DNA of 15,575 nucleotides, from contig NW_019091380.1 of the NCBI RefSeq assembly GCF_001949145.1, positions 227,374-242,948 on the forward strand. The letters are read 5' to 3'. The position numbers and the translations under genes were made by a program. This DNA comes from Acanthaster planci. Taxonomy: Eukaryota; Echinodermata; Asteroidea; Valvatida; Acanthasteridae. Under the pieces are notes generated by a model. That model was not told where the DNA came from. It made no database searches and worked only from the letters and a program-made list of their open reading frames with translations. Positions 1 through 9,782 of the stretch are shown here, one piece after another; the stretch's first letter is position 1; each line of letters starts with the position of its first letter.

Positions 1-1562
1 TATACATAATTCAAGGTTAACTGTGGCTTCAGAATGTATAATCAGCACCTGGCACACTCAAAAATTCATTTTGGAAACATAAACTTGATAAAATTGAGAT
101 AAATATCACCATCAAGACAAACTTAAATACAGTAAAATGCTTTCCATCAAAATTCTGTTTGAGTATTAAATTAGGACAGAGATAAAACCTGATCAAATTG
201 ATAAACCATAATCTTCCTGCAATTTTGACTTCAACAAGTTGGACTGCAATATAAATTTTAATTCTTTCTAAATTATATCTACTTTTGTTTCCTTTTTTCT
301 TTTTTAAGAGTATGTGACTGTAGCAAATTGGTCATTACTACACATCGAGATAAACCAGAATTGGATGTGATTGGAGTTTGTGGTCGTTGGAGAATATAAA
401 TTGACTTTAGTTTGTGGACACAGCATTTTCAATTGACCAAATATAAAAAAGAAGTACAGCTCTGAAAAGACCCATGGGTCTGACTGAAAAGACCATTTAG
501 TATAAATCCTTTTTCAAGCTCAATTAACAAGCCCTGCAGTAGTATACAGATTGGGAAGGAATAATCTATCTTCTCAAAGTCTAATGTTGCTCCTTATATT
601 ATTAAAAACTATGCATTCTTAAATTCAAAACAAAAATATAAAACGACTTGAATTGCATGTGTGCCAGTGCTGATTATACTCAAGATGCTGGGCCTAAGAT
701 TGGTAAACACTGAGTGTTTGAGGAATTTGAACATCTTCAAATGATAAGGTTTCAGTGAGTTTTTGTGGAGACTCAGAAATGCTTCATAGGAGCATCAAAT
801 AAATCCAACAGAAACCAGAAATACACTGCAGTATTGATAAGTACGGCATAGAATCATCAGGGCATTTACTTGAAAATCAATAAGCACACAGGCCATGTCC
901 AACTCCAAACCAACAGCTACGGAGTTTGACACAAAGTATGAAGAGCTTTTCTCTCGACATTTGTACACTGTGGTGACTGTTGACCATTGATAACAAAGTG
1001 TTGTTTACCAATCTAGCACCCAGTCCCCAACAGGCATACTACCAGGCAAATGTACTCAAGTAATAAATACCCTTCAGGTAACCAGCCCCCACAAGAATTC
1101 TGAGTACTTTCAAGGAGCAGTATCAAAATACAAATTGGGAAGATTTGTCTCTTAGCTTAATACCTCCTTGCCGCAGTAAGTAGTCAACTACACCACACAT
1201 GCGCTTCACAGGTTAATTAGTTTTTTTCGTTTAAAAGTTGCTTATCAGTTATTCTATAAATTACCAGTCGCTCTTTTAAATGATTAAGATTTTCAAAAGC
1301 ATCTGAGTTTTTACTTTCAAGTGATTATCAAACTTCAATTTTCTTGAGATCAGACATATTCTAGGGGGCTGGTTAAATGCTCTGCGATTGCACATTTTTT
1401 CAGCACACACTCTGTGCATTGAATAATAAAAATAGTTCCAGAGTCCTTCATTTTAGAAGTGTCCATAACACTGCATTGTTCATACACTGACGTTGTCCAC
1501 AAGTCCTCAAATAACCTCAAGTTTGAATCCCAAGATGTGGCACTGAGAGGACAGAGTAGGAA
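1..1562. other. AT-rich non-coding stretch, no gene seen
   Basis: I see no open frame of useful length on either strand, no recognisable protein motif, and no tRNA or rRNA-like sequence. The stretch is AT-rich with short pyrimidine runs (for example near 290-306 and 1220-1230) that look like ordinary intron or intergenic sequence. It contains none of the ACATGT hexamers that are frequent elsewhere in the window. It could belong to an intron of a gene whose exons lie outside. Confidence 0.5.
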
Positions 1563-1610
1563 GTCAAATGGATCCAGAAAAAGTCAGTCAAATGGATCCA
1601 GAAAAAGTCA
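1563..1610. repeat. Perfect 24-bp tandem duplication (2 copies)
   Basis: Two identical, directly adjacent 24-base units occupy 1563-1586 and 1587-1610; each begins GTCAAATGGATCC and ends AAAGTCA. With no mismatch between them the duplication is young, or a slippage product. There is no sign that it lies in a gene, although the unit length is a multiple of three. Confidence 0.9.
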
Positions 1611-1694
1611 CTGTGTGAAGTCAGTTCCAGTGACCTGCTCTGAGGATCGCAATCAATGTACATGTACGTGTAGAATTGTATATGTCTGATGTAA

Positions 1695-1977
1695 TTGGTT
1701 CCTGGCATCTTATCACAGCATCCTGAGTCAGCCTCAGGTCAACAGTGGTACACTGATCCTTCCTGCTTGGAATTGGTGTACATGTACATTGCTCAATATC
1801 AAAGGCCATTTCATGTCAGTAGTCTCCAGTCATCCAACCCACAGGCTTTCTTTGGTTCCTGGCATCTTATCACAGCATCCCAAGTCAGCCGCAAGTCAAC
1901 AGTGGTACACTGATCTTTCCTGTTTGGAATTGGTGTACATGTTCATTGCTCAATGTCAAAAGCTATTTCATGTCAGT
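1695..1977. repeat. 126-bp direct repeat, two copies offset by 157 bp
   Basis: Copy 1 (1695-1820) and copy 2 (1852-1977) both begin TTGGTTCCTGGCATC and end CATTTCATGTCAGT or CTATTTCATGTCAGT. I count about 10 differences over 126 positions (roughly 92% identity), mostly transitions. The 31 bases after copy 1 show only weak similarity to the bases after copy 2. Both copies carry a GTGTACATG segment, intact as TACATGTAC in copy 1 and mutated in copy 2. The short overlapping open frames here are by-products of the repeat and show no protein family features. The simplest reading is a segmental tandem duplication. Confidence 0.9.
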
Positions 1978-3547
1978 CTTCATACAGTCTTGCACCAAGA
2001 GTGATGACAGTTACAACGAAAAATCAAATTGGCTGTGTTCAAGTGAACACTATTACATGCCCTTGTATAGTGCACAGGGCTTCAGAGGAGACTCAGTAGT
2101 CCAGCCAAAGGAAATTGACAGGAAACTAAACAGATGGGTTCATCAGTCCTTCTGGCATAATGCTGTTCCATGCTGTTTCACTGTCTCCTATGAGTTCCAT
2201 TAGAGATGTCATTTCACTGGGGCTGTCTTCCAGTGGAGGATATGTTCCACTGACTGAATGAATTGGGAACCTGGATGCAGTCCGTCGTCATCAAATGACT
2301 TGAATGTCATGTCTCATGATGTCTGATCCGTGGTGCTGATCTCAGTGCCTTTTCAAATTTTCCAGTGTTGACTTCCGTGAGACTTTGTGGGTTGGTTTGA
2401 TGATCTGGGCGCAGCTGTCTTCCTTGACAGGGAATCTGCAGGAAAGATGTAAGGAAAGAGATCAAACACTTGAGTTTATTAGGTCAATGATAGAAATGCT
2501 TAGGTGCTTCAAGACAACACTACTTCATAATTTCAGTCTGGGCTCAATTTTATGACACTGTTAAGCAGATTATTTTATGCTTATGGAGGGCTCTGCATAT
2601 TGCATGAATACCGCAGCAGTAAAATTGGCACAAGGCATGCATGCAACTGTAAGCACAACCACACCAACCACCATCATAAAATAGCGATTATGCTGTAGTA
2701 AGCATGATTTTTCTGCCGTTCAGCAGCCCCATGAAATTGGGCCCTTGTCACCAAACTTCCTTACAACCAATAGGGACAGTAACATGCATCCACACCAGTG
2801 AATATGTCAGGGTCTTTGAGGCTGACAGTGCTGTTTTGTGTATGCCAATATTTATCTGAAAACATGTACAATCTGCCATGCATCCTACCGGTACCTGCTA
2901 GCTGTACTGAAGTCAAGCATCGATGCCAACCATCCTGTCAAGTTGCCCTCCAGTCAAACTGGCTTCTTCCATCACCAACCTTGTCCCACGAGACTTGCAA
3001 CAGTTCATGTAGTTCCCAAGACAAAGTATCCATTCCTCCTTCCTCACACTGAGCTAGCAATGGATACAGCAGGGAAGACAGTGAATGGAGGCACCAAGCA
3101 ATGCCAACCCCAGAAACTTGTGATGATGTAGCAGGAATTCCTTGACATCCAAGCAGACAGCATGGTGACATGGAGAGGTGTGTGGTGTACTATGATGGTG
3201 AGCTTGGAGGTTGGATCACAAGCAAACAGCAGGTAGTGAACTCCAGTATCTGTGACGAGAACCAACAAAAAAAGATAGGACACGGTTTACGTGTTTTGAA
3301 CGACTTTCTCATAAAAAGATCAAGAAACTATCGGTAGCTAGGAACCTCATTTCAAGGCAAGTTTAGACAAACTATTTGGAAGTAATACCAACCCTCTCAG
3401 GTCCTTCAAAATCAATCCTGATGTTTGTGAAGATTTCAGTGGCCATATTTGGGAAAGTATGGTGCAGCTAAAATTATAACATGGTCCATACAAAGTGCTG
3501 GATTGAAATGGTTGCATGGAGGTTCCTGGCAAGACTGTCCAAGGGTT

Positions 3548-3575
3548 TGAAGGGTTCATCATGAAGGGTTCATCA
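3548..3575. repeat. 14-bp perfect tandem duplication
   Basis: TGAAGGGTTCATCA occurs twice back to back at 3548-3561 and 3562-3575. It is a short slippage-type duplication in non-coding sequence, with no further copies seen nearby. Confidence 0.85.
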
Positions 3576-4057
3576 CTATCCACAATGTATGCAACATCTA
3601 GCAGCTTGATTGTAGACTACACGTGTGTGACCCACTCCAGGAAAAGGTGATATAAAGTGTAAGTTTTGCCATGCATTTACTAGCTATGGCCTGCTCAACG
3701 TTGAGTAGGGGAAAAATTCCATTTTTTTTCCCTGTGAAATGACACCTTTAATGTTTATATAGTTTCAGGATGTATTCACAGAAAAGTGACATCAATTTAA
3801 CAAAGTGAGGACAATAACTCTTTTGAAGATGATAAGGAAACAAGAACGTTTTGGCTACCAGGTGGGATTTCATGCCAACATCTACAACAGAGCCAGCTAC
3901 CAGATTTCAAAGCCTATTTACTCAGTTGTGTAATTTGAACTCCATGCAACTGATTAATATGCAAATAGCAGGACTGTACATCGTAACTCCACAATGGGAG
4001 GGGCTATGGAGCTCTGTCGGATACCAGATGAAAGCTTATGTTGTGGGCTTTACAGTC

Positions 4058-4097
4058 ACATGTACATGTACCGGTATTATAACTTACATGTACATGT
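4058..4097. repeat. ACATGT palindromic hexamer cluster
   Basis: Two ACATGTACATGT dodecamers (4058-4069 and 4086-4097) flank a CCGGTATTATAACTT spacer. The same hexamer recurs through much of the window, for example near 1660, 1780, 4814, 6319-6338, 6411-6425, 7680, 11018, 12954-12984 and 13481, as single or tandem copies. Each unit is self-complementary, so the tandem runs can form hairpins. Motifs of this kind are common in several deuterostome genomes; I cannot tell whether this one has a function. Confidence 0.8.
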
Positions 4098-4870
4098 ACT
4101 GTATGATGTAACCTTTTGCTGGAGCGAGCCACATACTGTAGAGTAGCAGAGTCTCCATCAGCAGTCATCCAACAGAGAGCAATACATGTAGGTTAAATTG
4201 TAAACACCGCTTTTCAACAGAGTTTGGTGCATATTCAGACCCTTTTGGGGAAAGACTTTTCACATGAGCAACTTAATATGTATTTGGAAAAGTCCAAATA
4301 CTGAGGTTTGACATTTTGAATCAAGCCACAGCATGTCTCCTAGTTGATCCAAATCTGTCCGGAATTAGTTTGCAGGAGGCTGCCCTAGAAAACAGCTTTA
4401 GTAAGGCAGACAAACTTACAAACATAAAGACAACACGTGGGAGAACAACCTGATTTACAACCAAATGAAGTGCTACATGACCTGTTGCCAGGGGCACCGT
4501 ATTGTGGGCAATCCATCAATCTAGGGACCTACATGTAGTATGCCATCCTTATGGCAAACTGAACAGTCAGAAAGAAAACTACTCGTAGGGAGCCACTCAG
4601 CTAGGAAACAAAGGGATGGGTGACGGCAGTCAAGCAATAAGTACTTTAAAGCTGTACATGCTGAGAGTAGTGCCAACCTCAGACTTTGGAACCAAAATGG
4701 CTGTTCATCGTGTGTTAAGTCTTAAATGTCCACGTGCACTGACACATAATCCACCATTGTGGTTCCAACAATTGAGACACTCATGTCACACTCTGTATAA
4801 ACAGCTCTGAAGTACATGTACATAACCCTGGAAATGATTAGGACTGCTGTACTGACATGCATCTTTCCCT

Positions 4871-4966
4871 TATTAAGATGCCCATGTCAATGTGAGAGGA
4901 TGACATTTACAACCAATCATTCACATCCCAGGCCTAACAGTCAGCAAACAAACCTAATCAACCTGA
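4871..4966 (+). repeat. Possible diverged copy of the dispersed repeat (copy D)
   Basis: The stretch ATTAAGATGCCCATG...AATGTGAG followed by CCAATCATTCACATCCC and CAGCAAACAAACCTAATC aligns loosely, in order and on the same strand, with the dispersed repeat copies at 9421, 12063 and 13914. It is clearly more divergent than those copies are from one another and needs gaps, so membership is uncertain. It lies about 530 bases upstream of the first receptor copy. Confidence 0.35.
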
Positions 4967-6318
4967 ATGTAACCAAAAAAGTAAATCTACTGAGCAAATG
5001 CGCCTGAGCAGAGTCCAGGTCCTGATGCATCATTCTGTTTCTAGTAAAAGCACATACCATGGTACGGTACATGTACCCCGGTACACGGATATCACACAAT
5101 CTCAATAGCAGGAGAGATCACTGCCTCAGAAAGGATCATCAACAACCAGTGATACCTCAATGCTATACACCCAAGTCAGGTGGATCCAGTGAATTTCAAA
5201 TTTCTTTTGCAAGACAAGCAACCGTCTTTTAAGGTGTTCCATCTCAACAGACACTGCTTTTGATATCATGCTGGCTTTTATTGTGAGACAAGACAAGTAC
5301 CTGTGACTACATGGGACTGTAGTTAAAAATATTCCTCAACAGTGCCAACCTTTTTGTCAAACAACTTCTATGAGTAAACCATCAATCCACATGACAGACA
5401 CCAGTACTTATTAAGTAACTACAATGAAGTAGGCGACAATGTGAAGCAACAGTCTGTTGTTTGTTTCAGCTGTTTCAGGGTCAGTATTCATGGAAACTAT
5501 ATGGAAACTACAGAAACTTTAGGATCACATATCACTTCAACTTCTTCAGATGGGGATGCACGCAATGACCTGGCAACCACATTCAGGATTTTCCTTATGA
5601 TTTCTACTCCACTGATAGTTCTTTTAATCTTGCTCCTGAATCCACTGATGCTTTTCACCTTACGGCGTGCAGCATCCAGCCAACCACTAAAATCTTCATG
5701 GCTTCACTGGCCCTGTCTGATCTCGGTCATGGTCTAATTCAGCTCTTTGGCTTAGTGCAACTATTTGCTGGATCTTGGTTGCTGGGTGATTTTCTCTGTG
5801 CAGCATGCCAAACTCTAACATTCATACATGTATTTGATGGACTGAGCTGTCTTTCACTTCTTTTGACAGTAGATCGTTACATTGCTATTTCCCATCCTCT
5901 AAGGTATCCTTCACTGATGACTGTGTGTAGAGCAAAGATCATGGTATGCAGCAAATGGGCTGCAAACATTCCTAATTTAACTACAATGTATGGGGTTTAT
6001 AACCACGCTACTGTTGGCCCTCACAAAATTTGCACTGAACTAAAAGATGATTGGAGACTGTATGTCATTATTACAGCCCTGGCTATCTCTCTAGCAACCA
6101 TATTCATCCTGTATGCACACATTAACCTAATAGCTCGCAATCAAGCCCGATGCATTGCTGCTGAAAACCAAGCAGGCAACGGCCAAGGTGGGCAGAGAAT
6201 AAACACCAGATCAACCACCACCATCATCATCATAACAGGGACTCTAATCATCACTTGAATTCCCTCAGTGATCAGGATGGTGATAATTTCACATATTTAA
6301 TCACAGCCCCACTACTGG

Positions 6319-6338
6319 TACATGTACATGTACATGTA
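6319..6338. repeat. ACATGT expansion inside receptor pseudogene (TM6-TM7 loop)
   Basis: A 20-base run of alternating TACATG units. The equivalent segment of copy 3 (near 10613) has only GGTACATGG. The distance from the TM6 Trp codon to the TM7 SNGW codons is 18 bases longer here, matching three added hexamers. Confidence 0.85.
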
Positions 6339-6410
6339 TCTAGTCTCCACCTTCACACAAGCTGTATATTTGTCAAATGGCTGGCTGAATGTCACACGGT
6401 TGTTAGCTAC

Positions 6411-6425
6411 TACATGTACATGTAC
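6411..6425. repeat. Second ACATGT expansion inside receptor pseudogene (TM7)
   Basis: TACATGTACATGTAC directly precedes CTGAGGAACAGGGATC, whereas copy 3 has only TACCTGAGG at that point. It forms part of a net 20-base gain that throws TM7 out of frame with helix 8. Confidence 0.8.
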
Positions 6426-7202
6426 CTGAGGAACAGGGATCTTCGCCAGGCATTGCGTGGCTTACTGTCTGACTGCCACCAAAGCTTGACCCAAAGGTTC
6501 TAAGATTAGAGTTGAAGGAAAGTGTGAAAAACGCAACTACAATTATTCATGGCATGTGAGCAGCTGCATGCGTGTGTGTGCAAGAATTTAGTTCCTGAAT
6601 AATATTATGAAAAAGAATTCCAAGAACGCTGAAAGATTTATCTGCGGGAACCCTGTGTTCTTAAAAAGAATGCAGTGTTGGCTTTTGGCGAGTGAAGAGG
6701 AAGGACAATGTTTGAAGATTTGTCAAACACAGCCTTTTGAATTGTGACTGTTTTCCTTGGTTCAGCAATGTTGGTTGAATCATCTGGAACTTTCTCTCCT
6801 CAACTTCACACAAAGTTTTCCCAAGGACTTGACACTTTACGTTACAATGTACCGGTAGGACATCTTGAATCGTTCTCTAATTAACCTGTTTGATGTCTTC
6901 TTGAGTGTTTTATACAAAGCATCAAACTTAACTGCTCATAATCAAGATTGCTAGGAGTTCTACTAACAGTGACATATTGGCTGTAAACACGTCTGAGTAA
7001 AAGAACAGCTTTATTGAAGTCTATGTAAATGTGTGCAGTTTGGAGAAATTGTTAGTTTCATCATCTAATCAGACAAGCAAGTGGAAATATTCAATTTTAT
7101 CTACCACTCCTCCTATTCGATGTGATCTACATGTATATTGCAATTTTTTTCTTGGACATGGTGTATTTAAATAATGACAACAATCCATCTTGAAATTTGA
7201 CA

Positions 7203-7226
7203 ATGTCAGATACATGCATCTGACAT
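7203..7226. repeat. Perfect 9-bp inverted repeat, 6-base loop
   Basis: ATGTCAGAT (7203-7211) is the exact reverse complement of ATCTGACAT (7218-7226), separated by ACATGC. It could extrude as a small hairpin in DNA or RNA. It is the first of three inverted repeats in 110 bases. Confidence 0.8.
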
Positions 7227-7238
7227 GGACAACAGACC

Positions 7239-7312
7239 TTAACCCTAACACTCATCAATCCTTCAACTGTTGGAGGACTGAGGACTGTTGGGGTTAACCC
7301 TTGTTATAAGGG
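7239..7312. repeat. Imperfect hairpin with telomere-like arms, plus adjoining small hairpin
   Basis: TTAACCCTAACA (7239-7250) pairs with TGTTGGGGTTAA (7286-7297), leaving one T-G wobble. Between them CTCA...CAATCCT opposes AGGACTGAG, so the 59 bases can fold as one long imperfect stem. The left arm contains 11 bases matching the complement of the animal telomere repeat (TTAGGG). A second hairpin follows immediately: CCCTT (7298-7302) with AAGGG (7308-7312). It could be a degraded inverted repeat or a structured RNA; no function can be assigned. Confidence 0.6.
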
Positions 7313-8770
7313 GAAATATGCGTATTGCTGATACCCTTTTTCTGGAAAGTAAGGGCTTGAAAAAAAATAAGAGCAAAAAGATACAAAAGATAAAAATGAA
7401 TATTCTTTAAAACCTGGGTGACTTGATTTGTTTTAGACGAGCCAAATTTGGGGCAGTGCTTCTTGCTACATGCAGTACTACACTGTCCTGTGAAAGTGAT
7501 GGCACCCTCCTGCACTATTACAAATGTTTGATGTCTTTTGTGTGAGATATATGTACACACGTGTAGAAGTTATTTATTTATGAGCATACTGTAACGAACT
7601 CAGTTAACACTTTTGTCGTCGACAGAAATTGATGAAGTTACATTGTACATGTATATGGGGGAAAATGTAAACTTGTACTGTACATGTATCACAGGTACAT
7701 TTTTTAAAACATGCAGAATACACACTGAAATGCCTCCTAGTAACAGATGGGTTTTTCTACTATACATGTTTCATGGGAGGCAAGGTAACCTTTCAAAATA
7801 GGGCTGAGTACCCGACAGAACCATTACTCTGAGGCAGTTTGGCACTCTGCACTGTGCTGTCATACTGCAGGTAGGGAAAAATCAGATTTGACAGGCAATA
7901 TTTGTTTCCAAGAGCAACACTTTGCTCTTTTTGGGGGGCCATTTTCAGAGCTGCACACAAGGCAGTCATTTTATTGACATGCCTGCTGATATTGAAAATG
8001 TCTTATCAATGTCACCAGACTGCAAGACACTGACGACCAAAAAGGACACGGTTTATTACTCTGCATGCAGGCCGGTCTTGTTCAGTCCTGCTCTTATACT
8101 GTTGGCGCAGCTCAGCTATGCCAAAAGAGAAACAGGACCACATTATACACAGTGAATCAGTTCAATCTGGAGTCTTTGGTGGTCTGTTGGATCCAGTGAA
8201 TTCCTGATTGAGACACAATAAATGCTGCACTTGACCAAAAATACCGACTTGTTAATATGACACAATACCACAACCTTGGCCCTGTACAAAACTGGACTTC
8301 ATAGATGCTGAGCCACATCGATCGTCACTTTAAATAAAAAACTCTGAGACTATGTCATGAGGCAATAGTTGTAGTTGCTGCAACACCCACCTGTAGCCTG
8401 CAACTGGTCCAACTGATCGACACACACCCTCAATCTCCACAAACTACCGTATTTTGAGGTCTCTGTGTGTGTGCAAAACTCTACAGAAATCACTCAAGCA
8501 TGTGGACAAATACAGACATCATGCTGCACTACATTTACAGTATAGAATTCACCAGAACACATCCTTCGCATTTCAACACTGGGATCCCTGAGGGTTTAGA
8601 TATCATCTGGCGTGAAGTGGTTGATATGTGGCCGCAGTGACTGCTTCTGTGTTCAAACTTGAGATAAAATTGATTCCTAGATGAAGCTAACCTTTTTAGC
8701 TTAGTATATAGAGTGAACAGTGATAATCCTTAGTTTTTAAACTGTTTTGGTGTAACCATATCTAGAAACC

Positions 8771-9392
8771 ATGGAAACTGCCACGACTGCAACATCACTC
8801 GCTATCTCCAATTCAACAGATGAAGATGTGGAAGACATGAACGACCTTGCCGCAACACCATTTAGGACTTTTATAGTGCTGTTTACAAATGATCTTTCTT
8901 CTGAATCCACTGATGCTTTTCACCTTATGGTGTGTTACCACCATCCAAACAACCACCAAAATATTCATGGCTTCTCTAACTCTGTCACTCTTTGGATTGT
9001 TGGAATTATTTTCTGGGTCTTGGTTGCTAGGGGAGTTTCTCTGCACAGCAACCAATGTTCTCACATTTGTATTTGGGGGACTGAGTTGTACTTCACCTCT
9101 TCTTCCAACGATAGATCGTTACACTGCTGTCTCCCATCCTCTACGCTACCCTACACTCATGACCGAGTTCAGATCAAAGATCATGGTAGGCACCACATGG
9201 TCAGCAGTATCCTTAATGTTCATTCTGATGTACAGAATCTATGACAAAACTACTCCTGAGAAGGATGAACTCCATCAATTTTGCCATGGACTACACAACA
9301 ACTGGAGAGCATACCTCATTGTTACACTACTTGGTATCTCACTAGCAACCATTATATATTTAACCTGTTTGCACACATCACGCTAATAGCGT
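8771..9392 (+). pseudogene. Truncated class A GPCR pseudogene, receptor copy 2
   Basis: This is a paralogue of the receptors at 5501 and 9783. The start at 8771 (METATTAT) has a strong context (AAACCATGG) and matches the start of both other copies; an NST glycosylation site follows in the N-terminus. In TM1 a net loss of 14 bases around 8880-8892 shifts the frame, and the protein resumes as FLLNPLMLF from about 8892. A 24-base in-frame deletion at 8987/8988 removes the TM2 LSD-type Asp and neighbouring residues. TM3 follows with its Cys and TIDRYTAVSHPLRY, then a TM4 Trp and loop-2 Cys (QFCHGL). In TM5 a net gain of 5 bases near 9351-9360 shifts the frame again and gives TAA at 9384. Homology stops at about 9392; loop 3, TM6 and TM7 are absent. 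It is closer to copy 1 than to copy 3 through TM2-TM3 (LFGLLELF, SGSWLLGEFLC). Confidence 0.9.
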
Positions 9393-9420
9393 ATACACCT
9401 GTACCTCATGTGGTCCGGGC

Positions 9421-9530
9421 AATTACCAAATGACAATCACAGTGTGTGTACTGAACATTCCAATCAATTCATCATAAATCACATCCTATACCTGACATCC
9501 AACAAACAGACTTAATGACTCTTTCAAGCT
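9421..9530 (+). repeat. Dispersed repeat, copy A
   Basis: The segment starts AATTACCAAATGACAATCAC and ends GACTCTTTCAAGCT. The first 80 bases align with copy C (13914 onward, roughly three quarters identical by eye). The last 55 align with copy B (12122-12176; AAATCACATC, ACCTGACA, ACTCTTT, AAGCT in order, about 80% identical). All copies have the same orientation. No reading frame or clear terminal repeats were seen, so it is best described as a short non-autonomous or unclassified interspersed repeat. It begins about 30 bases after receptor copy 2 homology ends. Confidence 0.7.
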
Positions 9531-9782
9531 GCAGTCCCCGTGCATCCTCAGCTCTTGACCCATCAAATCCATCGGTAAATGGAAAATCAACCACAGCAAT
9601 TAGGATCACTCTTTTTCAGGAGTCCATAACCTGAGAGAGTTCAAAGCCAGAGCATGGTGGGTTTGATCCATTAAATGTCACGTACTGGTACAGGGGTTGA
9701 ACTGCATTTACAAAGTGTTCAACTTTCGACAGACATTACTTAGATGGTTCCAGATCTTCACTGCTGTAGGCCCTTAGACATC

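Larger units (their letters stand above)
1990..4870. other. Non-coding stretch, no supportable gene
   Basis: Short open frames occur on both strands, but none shows a recognisable domain, conserved motif or consistent codon structure. The most coding-like piece is 2838-3283, where two + frames and one - frame are open together; see the separate finding. A POU-type octamer (ATGCAAAT) lies at 3959-3966, which is expected by chance about once in a window of this size. Two local repeats, at 3548-3575 and 4058-4097, are listed separately. Confidence 0.45.
5501..6503 (+). pseudogene. Class A GPCR pseudogene, receptor copy 1
   Basis: This is a disrupted paralogue of the intact receptor at 9783-10766. 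The start at 5501 (METTETLG) is chosen because all three copies begin ME-(T/A) at the equivalent point. TM1 contains LLLNPLMLF. A 4-base deletion between 5669 and 5670, relative to copy 3, shifts the frame; the protein resumes as SIQPTTKIFMASLALSDL with the TM2 Asp. The continuous frame then carries the TM3 Cys, TVDRYIAISHPLRY, a TM4 Trp, a Cys in extracellular loop 2 (KICTEL), and TM5. At 6256-6258 TGA replaces the TM6 Trp codon, and TAA follows at 6298. The TM6-TM7 part carries an 18-base in-frame gain and a net 20-base gain that shifts the frame before the YLRNRDLRQ helix-8 motif; the homologous end is TAA at 6501-6503. No seven-helix product can be made. A truncated 186-residue product from 5698 is formally open but lacks TM1, TM6 and TM7. 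Confidence 0.92.
6504..8770. other. Non-coding spacer between receptor copies 1 and 2
   Basis: No gene or diverged receptor fragment was recognised on either strand. The short open frames have no family features. It contains several single ACATGT motifs (7128, 7646, 7680, 7765), an A-rich stretch around 7358-7400, and the hairpin cluster at 7203-7312. A promoter for copy 2 would lie in its 3' part, but I see no convincing core-promoter element. Confidence 0.5.

Noticed and set aside
1519-1529. GTTTGAATCCC resembling a tRNA B-box.
   Set aside because: No matching A-box or cloverleaf arms around it, so no tRNA gene or tRNA-derived SINE is supported.
3265-3292. Shared GGACACGGTTTA near 3277 and 8044 with loosely similar flanks.
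   Set aside because: Only about 12 bases match well; the flanks cannot be aligned convincingly by eye.
3708-3732. GGGAAAAA/TTTTTTCCC hairpin.
   Set aside because: A low-complexity A/T run bordered by G and C; expected by chance in AT-rich DNA.
3847-4111. 86-codon open frame ending in TCTCTG and MYMYC.
   Set aside because: Its end is translated from ACATGT repeats and the rest has no recognisable features.
5463-5500. Splice-acceptor-like TTTGTTTCAG and TGTTTCAG just before receptor copy 1, and AG dinucleotides before copies 2 (8765) and 3 (9769), hinting at a 5' UTR intron.
   Set aside because: The positions relative to the start differ between copies, and only copy 1 has a good pyrimidine tract; not enough to annotate an intron.
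5698-6258. A separate 186-residue gene starting at the internal Met.
   Set aside because: It is the frame-shifted continuation of receptor copy 1; the residues before its Met (SIQPTTKIF) are also homologous, and it lacks TM1, TM6 and TM7.
6255-6503. A small 82-residue protein with repeated HVHVHV and MYMY.
   Set aside because: These are translations of ACATGT repeats in the wrong frame; the C-terminal YLRNRDLRQ part is the TM7/helix-8 remnant of receptor copy 1.
9744-9782. N-terminal extension of the intact receptor from the upstream in-frame ATG (13 extra residues).
   Set aside because: The upstream ATG has T at -3, while the ATG at 9783 has the better context and lines up with the start of both paralogues.
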